Assembly: GCA_009192285.1 (NCBI GenBank)
Contig: CM018604.1
Coordinates: 2,480,001 to 2,544,000, forward strand
Direction: 5' to 3'
DNA length: 64,000 nucleotides
Source: Morchella semilibera
Taxonomy: Eukaryota; Ascomycota; Pezizomycetes; Pezizales; Morchellaceae
In this document: positions 11,651 through 22,812 of the stretch, piece by piece
Position numbering within the stretch: the first letter of the stretch is position 1
Layout: every line of letters starts with the position of its first letter
Notes under the pieces: model-generated
What the model was told of the DNA's origin: nothing
The model's input: the letters and a program-made list of their open reading frames with translations, nothing else
Databases searched by the model: none
Position numbers and translations under genes: made by a program

Positions 11651-13080
11651 TAGCTCAGCCCTTTTTCTGTATTTCCTAACCTGGCGAGTACAAGAAATGC
11701 CCTCATAGCTGAAGCCACTTTAGTTTTGACATGATGTTTGAAAGATAGTTTGCTATCAAACCAAACACCCAGCCATCTCAGTGTATCGCTGGCCTTAACC
11801 AAAGTACCATCAGGCTTTCTGACCTTGGCTGTATCCGTAGTGTTTGTAGTTCGTTTGTTGTGGAAATGAAGTAGTTCTGTTTTGGGGTTGTCGAATGCCA
11901 GAGCATTAGCTTCACCCTATGTGACAGCTACTGTGCCATTCTTTCTAAGTGTCTACTGTTTGCGCTCTTATCTTTCCCCACCATTATCATGCCAATATCA
12001 TCAATATAGCTGGCTATTTGTTGATGAGGAAAGTAGCATTGAAAAATATCGCAGAGTGGTGATAAGTAGAGAAGAAAAAAAATTGGTGATATTGGACTTC
12101 CCTGTGGAATTCCTGTTGCTATTGTTGATATAGATTATTATTGCCCATCAAAAGCTAGCGAAGCTTTCCTGTTGCTTAGGAGGTTGCCTACCCATCTGAC
12201 TATTTGAGTGGGCAGGCGTTTTTCCTTCGCTGTATGTATGAGTCTGTCCTTAGATACACTGTCAAATGCTCCTTTGACATCCATAAACAGTGCTGAAATG
12301 ACCTTTCCTTTTCTCTTCGCTTCATCCACTATGCTTGCTACCAGCATACAGGCATCTACAGCAGCTCTCTTTGGTCTTCCTCCAATCTGCCAGTGGTGAA
12401 GTAGATTGTATCTCTCCGCTAGATATGCAAGTCTTGAAGCCATTATCTTTTCCAGTATCTTGCCTAAGCAATTAAGCAAGGAGATTGGCCTATACACTTT
12501 TGGAATCGAATAGTCTGGTTTGTTGGGCTTTTTTAAAATAACAACAGATGCTTCTCTCCAAATGTATAGGTGATAGCCAGCGGTCATGGTTGCTTTATAG
12601 AATGAGTTGAAATGGTGAGGTATCGCTAGGTATGCTTGTTGAATGCATTTGAAGTTGATCCCATCTGGCCCTGGAGTTTTGTTGGGAGAGGAAGTCATGA
12701 TCGCCCTCTTGATTTCATCATCTGTCAGGTCCTTCCATGGTATTCTGTCCCCCTGTGTTTGGATGTCCCTTTGAGGTGAGATAGGGGGAGGTGGGAAGAG
12801 AGCAGCTCTGTATAGATTGGCTTTCTCTGCAAACGTGGTAGCTGTTTTCTCCAGTTGTAACATTGTTGAGTGGTGGTGTACATTCCGTCTTTCTGGGTTT
12901 AGTGAATCTGAAGGCTGTGAATATATCTTTTCCTTGAGCGTTCGCAAGGAAGCTGTTCCAATCAGATTCTTTAACTCTCCTGATGCTTTTGAATTATTCC
13001 GATCTGTGCGATCTGAATCTTTGATGCATCATTGGAGACCTTTCCAACTTCCATTCTCTTAAAGCACTTTTCATATGTCA
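11651..13080 (-). pseudogene. LINE A ORF2: reverse transcriptase
   Basis: Readable blocks include SSPNKTPGPDGINFKCIQ, PISLLNCLGKILEKIMASRL, IGGRPKRAAVDACMLVAS and SALFMDVKGAFDSVSKDRL. The frame is closed by stops at about 12138 (GQ followed by TAA TAA). The YIDD-bearing part continues in broken frames to about 11650. The matching stretch in copy C has the same stops. Confidence 0.82.
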
Positions 13081-14031
13081 TCTATGTTCTGTGATCTCCT
13101 CACTCCACTATAGTTTAGATCGAGGAGAAGATTTCCTGATAGGAACATTACGTTCAGCTGCTGTGGTTATAAGTTCCAGAAGTAGGATAGCTTCTGCTTC
13201 TAGGTTTTGTTCATTTGGATGAGAGTGAAGGAAGTTCCATCGAAAGGCTGAGTTTAGAGAGAGATCTCTAAGCGTTGTTTGAAAGGATTCCTAATCTGCC
13301 TTAGCCCAGTTGAACCGTTCAGTTGAAGGAGGAGGTACTGATTCAATTGAATCAGATACAAGATCAAATCGAATTACTTCATGATCTGATCCTGTTGCTG
13401 CTCCTTCATCAATGGCCCAATTGGTAGGTAGTGTGTTGACCGCTGTAGATGCAAAAGCTAAGTCTAGAACTGAGGTGCCAGTGCCAGTTCTATAGTGGTA
13501 GACTGAGTGCAGCAATCCAATCATGCAGTTTTGTGATCTTGCGCAATTATGTTGAATAATTCGCAGTCTGTGAGGATTAGGTTGTGTCCCCATCATAGCA
13601 TCCCCTGTTCACTGTCTTCGTTGTTGAAGTGTTGGATGATAGAATTTCTGACAGGGCATGACGGATCATAGGCTGGGTGTTGTCCTTCGCAATTGGCGTA
13701 TTTTGGTGGGAAGTGAGCACAGCTCTTGCTCTGAACTTTGCATTGAGGGCAAAGATGGTTTTGACTGGTATGCCCGGCAGCACAGATAGAGCACACAGGG
13801 CTGTCCTTGGTTGCGCATCTCTGCCAGCTGTGTCCAAATTTCTGACAGTTCTTGCATTGGTCTGTTGGTCTTGATGTATGGTACTCAGTAGCTCTGTGTA
13901 CTTGTCCAAAGATTCGAATCCCCCTAGAGAGCATGGCATTGTATGATGACTTGTTGCTGACAGCAATCATAACTGAGCTGTGAGATTTTCCTACTCTCTT
14001 TTTGGGGTGCGTCATATACCTGGGTGTGGTA
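13081..14031 (-). pseudogene. LINE A: ORF1 end and deleted endonuclease
   Basis: ORF1 ends with three zinc knuckles (CKNCQKFGHSWQRC, CSICAAGHTSQNHLC, CANCEGQHPAYDPSC-like). ORF2 starts MMGTQPNPHRLR, but joins SVY directly to HYRTGTG, so most of the endonuclease is missing. It then stops after NWAKAD, where copy B has a Trp codon. Confidence 0.82.
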
Positions 14032-14242
14032 TTTATTTATTTATTTATTTATTACTCATACTGCTTGCATCCGAATCCGGATATGGCATACAAAGAAAGA
14101 ACCCAATTATCACGGTCATATACTATCTTTCATAAAGCGAATCCTCCTCACAGCCGTGTTCCTATCAACCCTCTTCCAAGGTTATCATGCATGTTGTCCT
14201 CTCCATTCCAGCTCATAACGATAGGTGCAAGCACCTTGGTGA

Positions 14243-14757
14243 CTATCCTTCTCCTTCCCTTTCTTCTTCTTCCTCAAGTCTCCCCCATCCTACGTGCTCT
14301 CCTCTATCTCCATCCCTCTCTCCTAGTGTCCAGTTTCTAGTGGCGATCTGGGATGGTAGAAGAAATGTATCGATGGTTGCCTGAAGTCCTTTATCTGTAT
14401 GCATGGCGGTCATCCAGTTGAGTGGCATTGGTTTGATTGTGGCGGTAAGATCTTTTCTGAGTTCTGGTAGTGGATGTTGTTTGCAGTAAAGTAGCAGGTG
14501 CGTTGGGGTTTCCTGGAAGTATCCACACCTGCATTCCGTTGTATCTATATTTGTTGTTGGTATTCTGGATAGGTAGGATTTGGTGTATCCATGACCCGTT
14601 CGCATTTGGGTAATTGTGCTTGCAAGTTTCCTTGGTATGTTTTGACGAAGGGGTGCAGACATCTTGGAGGAAGGAGCACCTCTGTAGCTCCTTCCTTTCT
14701 TCATAGTTTTCCAGTTCTCTCTCCACGTAGCCATAGAGTGCTCCTTGATTTTCCTCT
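14243..14757 (-). pseudogene. LINE B ORF2 C-terminus
   Basis: This continues ORF2 after a one-base deletion near 14800 relative to copy A (GAGGGCACAGG against GAGGGGTACAGG). It carries the basic ATWRENWKTMKKGRSYRG stretch and the CRCGYFQETPTHLLLYC finger. It then runs into the 3' UTR. Confidence 0.8.
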
Positions 14758-17200
14758 TTAAGTGGGTGATTGATACCCTTGCATCTGGTTCGACCCTTTC
14801 ACCCTGTGCCCTCTTTTTGCCAACCTGTCTGCATGTTCATTGCCATCCACCTCCACATGTCCTGGTACCCAGTGGATATGTGTTTTGATGTTTAGTGCTT
14901 CAAGTTCCAAGAGGTTTGATCTTGCTAGTTGAACCCAATGTTGGCCTGGGAATGCTTCCGGTTTTTTCATTCTCCGTATCGCTGCCTGGTTGTCTGAAAA
15001 GATCCAGACATCATCTGTAGAGTATCGTGAATTTCTGATCTCCTTCCGGGCAAGCTCTGTAGCTTGAGCTATTGCGTAGAGTTCGCAATCAAAGACTTCG
15101 ACCTCTTTTCCAAGGTGGTAGAATTGCTCCACCACTATTTCGTTGCCTCTAATGCCAACGACTCCAGCCCCAGCTTTTCCTTCCATTAGGGATCCATCAG
15201 AATAGAATACCAAACGGTGTAAGTTGTTGTAATTGTCTTGAGTTGTTTGTCTATGGTTTTGTGCTGCTGTATCTTTATCCGCTGTATCAATTTGTATGTC
15301 TATGATGTTCTGATGCCATGGGGGACAGGCAATTGTATCTATGTCCTCCACCAGACTTTGAGGTTGAATCCAATCGCTAACTTTGTTTAGGATCCGGTGT
15401 AGCCTGGATTGGTACTGTGGCCTAGTACCAGCAGAGTGCCATGGGGTAGCTGTGGGTTCTTCCTCTCTTCCTGATTCCTGTGTACTTGGAAATGAATCTG
15501 GGCTGAAGGTGCTAATAGGGTGGGTGGCCGGCATGCTTAGAATGCGTAGGGCATATTTCTGTTGCTGGAGGTCAAGCCTGATCTCTATGGGTAGTAGTGC
15601 AGTTTCTGCTTGGAGTGCTGATGTTGGTGTTGTTCTGAAAGCACCAGTGATCCTTCTCATCGCATTATTTTGTATCTTCTGAAGCTGTGTTTTGTATCCT
15701 ATCTGTCCATTCCACCAAACCTCTGCACCAAAATCGCTGATTGTAGTGACGCAGGTCTGATAGAGTCGCCTGAGAGCTGTTTGGCTCAGCCCTTTCTCTG
15801 TATTTCCTAACCTGGCAAGTGCAAGAAATGCCCTCATAGCTGAAGCCGCTTTAGTTTTGACATGATGTTTGAAAGATAGCTTTCTATCAAACCAAACACC
15901 CAACCATCTCAGTGTATCGCTAGCCTCAACCAGAGTACCATCAGGCATTCTGACCTTGGCTGTATCCGTAGTGTTTGCAGTGCGTTTGTTGTGGAAGTGA
16001 AGTAGTTCTGTTTTGGGGTTGTCGAATGCCAGAGCATTGGCTTCACCCCATGTGACAGCTAGCTGTGCCATTCTTTCCAAGTGTCTGCAGTTCGAGCTCT
16101 CATCTTTCCCCACCATTATCATGCCAATATCATCAATATAGCTTGGTATTTGTTGATGAGGAAAGTGGCGTTGAAGAATATCGAAGAGTGGTGATAAGTA
16201 AAGAAGAAAAAGAATCGGTGATGTTGGGCTTCCCTGTGGAATTCCTGTTGCTATCATTGACATAGGTTCTTGTTGTCCATCAAAGGCTAGCGAAGCTTTC
16301 CTGTTGCTTAGGAGGTTGTCTATCCATCTGACTATTTGAGCGGGTAGGCGTTTTTCTTTCGCTGTATGTATGAGTCTGTCCTTGGATACATTGTCAAATG
16401 CCCATTTGACATCCATAAACAGTGCTGAAACGATCTTTCCTTTTCTCTTCGCTTCATCCACTATGCTTGCTACCAGCATACAGGCATCCACAGCGGATCT
16501 CTTTGGTCTTCCTCCAATCTGCCAGTGGTGGAGTAGATTGTATCTCTCCGCTAGGTATGTAAGTCTTGAAGCCATTATCTTTTCCAGTACCTTGCCTAAG
16601 CAATTGAGCAAGGAGACTGGCCTATATGCTTTTGGAATCGAATAGTCTGGTTTGTTGGGCTTTTTTATAATAACAACAGTGGCTTCTCTCCAAATGTGTG
16701 GGTGATAGCCAGCAGTCATGGTTGCTTTATAAAATGAGTTGAAGTGGTGAGGTATCGCTAGGTATGCTTGTTGAATGCATTTGAAGTTGATCCCATCTGG
16801 CCCTGGAGCTTTATTGGGAGATGAAGTCATAATCGCCCTCTTGATTTCATCATCCGTCAGGTCCTTCCATGGTATTCTCTCTCCCTGCGTTTGGATGTCC
16901 CTTTGAGGTGAGATAGGGGGAGGTGGGAAGAGAGCAGCTCTGTATAGATTGGCTTTTTCTGCAAATGTGGTAGCTGTTTCTCCAGTTGTAACATTGTTGA
17001 GTGGTGGTGTACATTCCGTCTTTCTGGGTTTAGTGAATCTGAAGGCTGTGAATATATCTTTTCCTTGAGCGTTCGCAAGGAAGCTGTTCCAATCAGATTC
17101 TTTAACTCTCCTGATGCTTTTGAATTATTCCGATCTGTGCGATCTGAATCTTTGATGCATCATTGGAGACCTTTCCAACTTCCATTCTCTTAAAGCACTC
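14758..17200 (-). pseudogene. LINE B ORF2: reverse transcriptase and RNase H
   Basis: A 690-codon open stretch (16830-14758) holds the whole reverse transcriptase. Its motifs include PGPDGINFK, the SALFMDVKWAFDNVSK block with the first catalytic Asp, TGIPQGSPTSPILF and the YIDD active site. RNase H follows, with SDGS, ELYAIAQ, SDNQAAIRR and GNEHADRLAKRG. Upstream, the frame continues through SDWNSFLANAQGKDIFTAF to a TAA near 17125 that all three copies share. The catalytic residues are intact. Confidence 0.87.
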
Positions 17201-17237
17201 TTCATATGCCGTCTATGTTCTGTGATCTCCCACTCCA

Positions 17238-18212
17238 CTATAGTTTAGATCGAGGAGAAGATTTCCTGATAGGAACATTACGTTCAGCTGCTGTGGTTAT
17301 AAGTTCCAGAAGTAGGATAGCTTCTGCTTCTAGGTTTTGTTCATTTGGATGAGAATGAAGGAAATTCCATCGAAAGGCTGAGTTCAGAGAGAGATCTCTA
17401 AGCGTTGTTTGAAAGGATTCCCAATCTGCTTTATCCCAGTTGAACCGTTCAGTTGAAGGGGGAGGTACTGATTCAATTGAATCAGATACAAGATCAAATC
17501 GAATTACTTCATGATCTGATCCTGTTGCTGCTTCTTCATCAATAGCCCAATTGGAAGGTAGTGTGTTGACCGCTGTAGATGCAAAAGCTAAGTCTAGAAC
17601 TGAGGTGCCAGTGCCAGTTCTATAGTGGTAGGTTGGGATGTCTGGTTCGTTGATGAGAGTGAAGTTTCCAGTTTCCAGGAGTTGAACCAATGCTTCATGG
17701 CGTTTGGGTGTATGGTTTGCTGAGTTCCACCATGGATGATGCGAGTTGAGGTCTCCAGCTATAATTGTTCTTGTAGGGAGTTGAATATTAACCAATACTC
17801 TCTCCACCGTATAGGGTTCATTGCTGTGTCCAGGTGGATCTTCATTATAAATGTTAAAGAGGGTTAGGGCAGGAATTGAGGGGGTTGATATCTCTATTGT
17901 TTGTAAGTCTGGATCGTTGACGATATCTGGTTTAGGTTGCATGATGAGGTGGGGATTGAGGTGTGTCTTGATGGTGAAGGTGAGTGTTCTTGGTGGTCGA
18001 TCTGATGTGGGAATGATACTATCGAAGGAGGGGTGTGATATTGATGTCCAGGAACCTGCAATTACGCCAGGCATAACAAAAGGTTCCTGAATTATAACTA
18101 TGTCTGCTGTCTCATAGACTGAGTGCAGCAATCCAATCATGCAGTTTTGTGATCTTGCGCAATTATGTTGAATAATTCGCACTCTGTGAGGATTAGGTTG
18201 TGTCCCCATCAT
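17238..18212 (-). CDS. LINE B ORF2 N-terminus: endonuclease domain
   Basis: This 324-codon frame encodes an AP-type (EEP) endonuclease that nicks target DNA to prime reverse transcription. RIIQHNCARSQNCM, VIIQEPF, TIIAGDLNSHHPWWNS and ATGSDHEVIRFD match the catalytic blocks (Asn, Glu, Asp-x-Asn, Asp-His). The frame starts at 18212 and its ATG overlaps the ORF1 stop. It ends at a TAG after SPRSKL; the following codons WSEEITEHR continue the same frame, so the stop is internal to ORF2. Confidence 0.85.
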   Translation of the reverse strand: MMGTQPNPHRVRIIQHNCARSQNCMIGLLHSVYETADIVIIQEPFVMPGVIAGSWTSISHPSFDSIIPTSDRPPRTLTFTIKTHLNPHLIMQPKPDIVNDPDLQTIEISTPSIPALTLFNIYNEDPPGHSNEPYTVERVLVNIQLPTRTIIAGDLNSHHPWWNSANHTPKRHEALVQLLETGNFTLINEPDIPTYHYRTGTGTSVLDLAFASTAVNTLPSNWAIDEEAATGSDHEVIRFDLVSDSIESVPPPSTERFNWDKADWESFQTTLRDLSLNSAFRWNFLHSHPNEQNLEAEAILLLELITTAAERNVPIRKSSPRSKL

Positions 18213-19777
18213 AGCATCTCCTGTTCATTGTCTTCGTTGTTGAGGCGTTGGATGATAGAGTTTCTGACAGGGCATGAAGGATCATAGGCTGGGTGTTGTC
18301 CTTCGCAATTGGCGCATTTTGGTGGGAAGTGAGGACAGCTTTTGCTCTGAACCTTGCATTGAGGGCAGAGATGGTTTTGACTGGTATGTCCGGCAGCACA
18401 GATAGAGCACACAGGGCTGTCCTTGGTTGCGCATCTCTGCCAGTTGTGTCCAAATTTCTGACAGTTCTTGCATTGGTCTGTTGGTCTTGATGTATGGTAC
18501 TCAGTGGCTCTGTGTACTTGTCCGAAGATTCGAATCCCCCTAGAGAGCATGGCATTGTATGATGACTTGTTGCTGACGGCAATCATAACTGAGCTGTGAG
18601 ATTTTCCTACTCTCTTTTCGGGGTGTGTCATATATCTAGGTGTGGTAGCTAGAGTGACTCCGGTATTGAGTTCGTGGATTTCGCTTCTCAGGTCCTCCAT
18701 TCCCTGAGCGTTGTCAGGATAGTGTTCAAGATTGATGCCGTGTACCGCAAGCTTGAACCATGTCTCTTGCATTGCGATGGATACAACACTGGGATCAACC
18801 TCTTTCATAGCTTTTTCAATGTTCGTTTTATAATCAGCGAATTGAGTCTCAGTAAATGCTCCTTTGCTGAAGAGCATAAGATTCCCCCTCTGATTCCAAC
18901 TTGCTCCGCCTATTTGAATAGCTTGGTCTGCTTTGGCTATAGTGAGATCCCTGTTGATGGTGTTTCTGAGCTGGACAAGGTTGAGTGCCCCATCCTTAGG
19001 TGTTGACCTAGTCACAATAATAGTTTTAGTAACTGGGAGTTTTGGTGGAAGTGGTGTCTTGAGCATTTGGGCCTGTTGCCTAGTTCCCTTCCTAGTCACA
19101 GTTGCCCAAGTATCCTTCTGTTTCTCCTGTAGCTGAACGGGTTGAACATGCTCATTCGAATGGACTGGTTGCTTTCCTTGAGCTTTCTTGCTGAGTTGAG
19201 GTTTGGAGTTTGCCGGGCCTGATGTGGTGTTCTGAGCTGATGATTGTGGTATATTTTTCTGTATTGCTGAAGCTTTCATAGATCTAGCCATTGCATCGAA
19301 TCTGCTCTTCATTTCATTGTTGTTTTGGTTTGTGGCGGCAAGGACTGAATTAACAAGGGTTTGCAATGCTTGAATCTGAGTTATGAGCTGTTGATTTTGT
19401 TCTCTGATTTCCGTATTCTGTTCTTTAATTTCAGTATTCTGCAATGTGAGAGTCTGAACGCAATCCCATAGTCGTTGATTGATGTAATTTGAGGATCCAA
19501 AGGAAATAGGCTGACCAGAACGTCCTGGTAGAGCCTGTCTTTTTCCAGAAATATTTTCATTAGATTGAAATAATACTCTTTTAGTTGGTATAATTCTGTG
19601 TTGTTGGCCATTGGAGGCTAGAGGATCACTGCTAGGATCTTCCATATGGTCCTCAGGTTCGCTTCTGTCCATGGCAATGCTATAGTCATCTCTAACTCCC
19701 ATATCCCTGTCTTCTGACTGTGCAGGGGGAGGGGATGACGGCATTCCTGGCAGGGATTGCTCAACCCCTTCAGACAT
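18209..19777 (-). CDS. LINE B ORF1: nucleic-acid-binding Gag-like protein
   Basis: The likely start is MSEGVEQSLPGMPSS at 19777, because copy C also has this ATG while the upstream extension is not conserved. The N-terminal third is disordered. A heptad-like stretch around TLQNTEIKEQNTEIREQNQQ predicts a coiled coil for oligomerisation. Three C-terminal CCHC-type knuckles follow: CKNCQKFGHNWQRC, CSICAAGHTSQNHLC and CANCEGQHPAYDPSC. The protein should coat LINE RNA. The frame is intact, about 522 residues. Confidence 0.85.
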   Translation of the reverse strand: MSEGVEQSLPGMPSSPPPAQSEDRDMGVRDDYSIAMDRSEPEDHMEDPSSDPLASNGQQHRIIPTKRVLFQSNENISGKRQALPGRSGQPISFGSSNYINQRLWDCVQTLTLQNTEIKEQNTEIREQNQQLITQIQALQTLVNSVLAATNQNNNEMKSRFDAMARSMKASAIQKNIPQSSAQNTTSGPANSKPQLSKKAQGKQPVHSNEHVQPVQLQEKQKDTWATVTRKGTRQQAQMLKTPLPPKLPVTKTIIVTRSTPKDGALNLVQLRNTINRDLTIAKADQAIQIGGASWNQRGNLMLFSKGAFTETQFADYKTNIEKAMKEVDPSVVSIAMQETWFKLAVHGINLEHYPDNAQGMEDLRSEIHELNTGVTLATTPRYMTHPEKRVGKSHSSVMIAVSNKSSYNAMLSRGIRIFGQVHRATEYHTSRPTDQCKNCQKFGHNWQRCATKDSPVCSICAAGHTSQNHLCPQCKVQSKSCPHFPPKCANCEGQHPAYDPSCPVRNSIIQRLNNEDNEQEML

Positions 19778-20147
19778 GTTGGAGCTAGTGGCTATGGCGC
19801 TAGGAATTTGGTGGGGTGGGTGAGGGCGGCTTGGCAGAGTCTTTGTTTGACGCTGGCTTGGCAGCAAGGTGGGGTAAAAAATAGCAGAAAAAAAGCGGAA
19901 ATTCACAGCAACTTCTGCAAAAGAAGAGCTGTGATTTCAGGAGTTGGTGATTAGATGCAAGTTGAGATGGAGATGATGGATCTGAAGTCGGTTTGATGAT
20001 ATCTCTGTTGGTTGTTGAGTTATTTTCAAAAATCAGTTCCTGAGGTGGGGTTGCGTTTTGTTCTCTATTGTGTATATGTAGAAGAAAAAAAGGAAAAGAC
20101 AAACAGGTAATCTAAGGTATACAATCTAGTTCTAGCCACAGTATAAT

Positions 20148-21770
20148 TTACGGCTTATTGCCGATCTGTCCCCGTATCCTTGCATTTATGCTTATTGTCA
20201 TATTTTGCCCGTTGTCATCTATCCGGTGCCACAATGCCCAAGCCAGATCAAAATTCTCTAGCTGATTGTGTTTTTTCAAAAATAATTGAATCCATTCCAT
20301 CATATGTTTCAATAGGCCGAGATAAATATTATGCAACATATCTGGCTTGTGAAGATCATATACTTGAGTCTTCGGCAAGGCCCACAAAACATTGTACAGA
20401 GTTTTGAAGGATTTCAACACCAGGTATTCAACGGGTGCTGTATCTGACATATCCTCCTTATAACGCTCTACCATTTCGATATATCGCTCCTGAATGCGTG
20501 GCGGGTTTTCTTGAAGGCTCCCCAGGCCTTTGAAATCAACTTCGCACCTAGGGCAGGCCTGATTGTTGAGGTTTAGTAGCGAGGCGTGTTCTGGCGGATC
20601 CGCAATCCATGTACATAGTATCGGATAACATAGGCGCACATAGCCATCAGCGCATGTTATAAGCTCACCCCTTTCCGCAGGGCCCTGAAGGCCTTCGAGA
20701 ACCTCAGAGAGGACCTGGAGAAGGACTATCTGGCTCTCCCAACGGCGTTTGTTCGTACACACTCCAACCTTTGGTGGCACTAGCAGTAGAGCTAGGAGTA
20801 TGATCGCATAATTAGAGAGTTTATTTCGTGTGTCCGAGGTGATATTGCCAATCGTTAGGTATACTGGTCAAGCCTTCTTGTCACCACTGAAATTAGTGAG
20901 ATGTGTTCCGTCTGATGCACATATTACTGGCACCACCGTTGATCCTTCTGGAAGGGTATTCTATAACATTTGTGAGTGGTTAGCGGAGGCTCCCTGAGCC
21001 TTCAAAGTAAGTGTTGAGAACCTGCATCTCCCATCACCAGTCTGCCGTGTGCATCTCCCCGTACATCTGCTCCCCCATTTCATTGTATTCCATAGTAGAT
21101 GAATACACCAAGAACTCCCTAAATGCACGTTATCCTAGAAGAAAACACACTATATTCACAGGGTCCCTGTAGTAGTAAGGAATTTTCTGCCCTCCCATTT
21201 CGACCTCTGAGTGTATCCAGCACTCTTTTCCTAACCCCCCCATAGATGACATCTCATCGAGGAGGCGTGTGAAGCCTGTACCAGTGCTGTAGGAGACTTG
21301 TAGAGGGCGTACGGTGCGGAAGAAATCATCTATTTGACCCTTAGATACATTTGCTTGTAGGAACCAGCGCGACAACCGAAATTCCTCTGCTGATTCGAAA
21401 GGCTGCCATGAGTTGATCAAAAAGCTTTCCAAGCCTTCAACATATCCTGTTATGGTGAAAAGAGGCTCCCCTGCACCCTCGTATATAGTAGTTGCTAGAT
21501 TGAACCGCGTGGATCCCAAAGTATGATCATCATTCGAATCCGTATCTGACTCACCTTCGTCTAGTATGTCCAAACGTCCACCCTTGTGGGGACCTCCAGA
21601 GACTTCGGGAAGGCTCCGCGAGCCCTCAACGGGAGTCTCTGAAAGCTACCTGTCAAAACATTTGTGGGTCCCTTTTGAGAGATGTCGATTGAAACTACTA
21701 GCATTGGCGTAGCTGCGTATGCAAAATGGACATCCGAGTCGTGATCTCATTACTGATAGTCAATATTGGT
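20148..21770 (-). pseudogene. Element 3: Plavaka-type transposase, decayed
   Basis: The predicted protein starts with a C2H2 finger (GCPFCIRSYANASSFNRHL) and continues with ATTIYEGAGE, YSTGTGFTRLLDEM and HSEVEMGGQKIPYYYRDP. After an intron come CASDGTHLTNFSGDKKA, ITCADGYVRLCYPILCTWIAD, HASLLNLNNQACPRCEVDF and KPDMLHNIYLGLLKHMMEW. These blocks match the transposase at 42290-45239 position by position. The copy is dead: a TAA replaces Gln after CFLLG, a TGA replaces Trp in GDKKAWP, and the C-terminal half is missing where the sequence nears LINE B. AGGCTC/GAGCCT motifs occur within it. Confidence 0.85.
20961..21021 (-). other. Element 3 transposase intron with private motif
   Basis: This 61-nt intron begins GTTCTC and ends TTATAG on the minus strand, between WWEMQ and NTLPEGST. 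Element 1 has an intron at the same codon boundary (43043-43113). The middle of this one is GAAGGCTCAGGGAGCCTCCG, the palindromic motif of elements 2 and 3. Confidence 0.7.
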
Positions 21771-22366
21771 GGAGGCTTTGGAGGCTCTGGAGGCTTTGGA
21801 GACTCTGGAACCTTTGGGGGCTTCCTAAGCTTCCTAGGCTTGGGAGGCTTCGGGGAGGTTGGTACTCTAAATGGGCCCATGCACTAAGAGATCATATCTT
21901 ATCGCACTAACGTTCTGATCACAATATTTGAGTGACATCATATGATTCAATATGATGTTCAATTGTTACTCCAATATATGACGTAGTGAAGTTTGATCGA
22001 AGATCCCCTGTGTTCTCCTATTCTCCTACTTCTATCTTTTTCCCTCCCTAGCATCGATACACTGGCTCAAGCTTACTACACTATCTCCAAGTTTCTGGAA
22101 GCCTTCAAGAGTTTATAATACACCATATAAGATGGTATCTTCAAGTTATCCTCTCTATTGCTCTATATTCAAGCAATTGACATATATACAGGAAGCTTTT
22201 TTTTCCCTCTTTCTATAAGTCGGCATTCAAACCACACCCCTCACCAAACAACCCCAACAACACCCCAGCAAGCCCTAAATAAGGCCAAAAACGAAGCCGC
22301 ATATCCTCCCATAGTGATAAAAACACATCCAAAAAATGGGAGGTCGGACCATTAATCCCTGGACAG
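21771..22366. other. 5' region of element 3 and unassigned sequence
   Basis: Bases 21768-21860 are a run of GGAGGCTT/GGAGGCTC repeats, the motif of elements 2 and 3. The rest to 22366 is AT-rich and shows no convincing gene. I cannot find a clear terminal repeat for element 3 here. Confidence 0.45.
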
Positions 22367-22560
22367 TACCGGGGGTTGAGGGTAAGTGTGGAGACGCTAG
22401 AGTCATTGGTCTACCGAAAATGCAAGTCGTGATTGGTTGATATTTGGGCCAAGGCAGGACACCGCCACTGCCACGTAGAGGAGGAGGAGGAGGTCGTTGT
22501 TGTGAACTGTGAGGACTCTTTCAAACTGTGAGCTTTTGCACCCGCTAATATGATCCAGGC

Positions 22561-22805
22561 CCGCTTGACGCCCTGAGGTCCCGTTCAACGCCGTGAAATC
22601 CTACCCAAAGCCGTGAAACCCTGCTCCACGCCGTGATACCACCCAACGCCGTGGGACCCTACTCAACGCAGTGAAGGCCTTGCTCAACCCTTAGAGACCT
22701 GCTCAATGCCGTGATACCCTACTCAACGCTGTGATACCCTGCTCAACGCAGTGAAGGCCCCATTCAACGCCTTGAGACCCTGCTCGCTAGCAACACTGTG
22801 ATACC
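22561..22805 (+). repeat. Minisatellite, 20-bp unit, about 12 copies
   Basis: Units resemble CCTRCTCAACGCCGTGATAC with 10-30% variation. The array lies between the left terminus and the transposase start of the Tc1-type element, a position where subterminal binding sites are common. Confidence 0.8.
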
Positions 22806-22812
22806 CTGTTTG

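Larger units (their letters stand above)
9069..14031 (-). mobile_element. LINE copy A (Tad-type), 5'-truncated
   Basis: The 3' tail is a run of AAAT units (9069-9092), which replaces the poly(A) of other LINEs. Moving upstream on the minus strand come a 3' UTR, a CCHC-type C-terminal region, RNase H, reverse transcriptase, a truncated endonuclease region and the zinc-knuckle end of ORF1. The copy stops at 14031 against the tail of copy B. It shares a 486-bp deletion and several stops with copy C, and contains an 826-bp insertion at 9327-10152. Confidence 0.85.
14032..20053 (-). mobile_element. LINE copy B (Tad-type), near full length
   Basis: It runs from a 5' UTR starting near 20053 to an AAAT-repeat tail at 14032-14053. 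It has two overlapping reading frames in the usual Tad/LINE order: ORF1 with zinc knuckles, then ORF2 with endonuclease, reverse transcriptase, RNase H and a C-terminal finger. The 5' border is set by the last bases shared with copy C (CAACCCCACCTCAGG). ORF2 is interrupted by two stops shared with the other copies and by one private frameshift. Confidence 0.88.
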
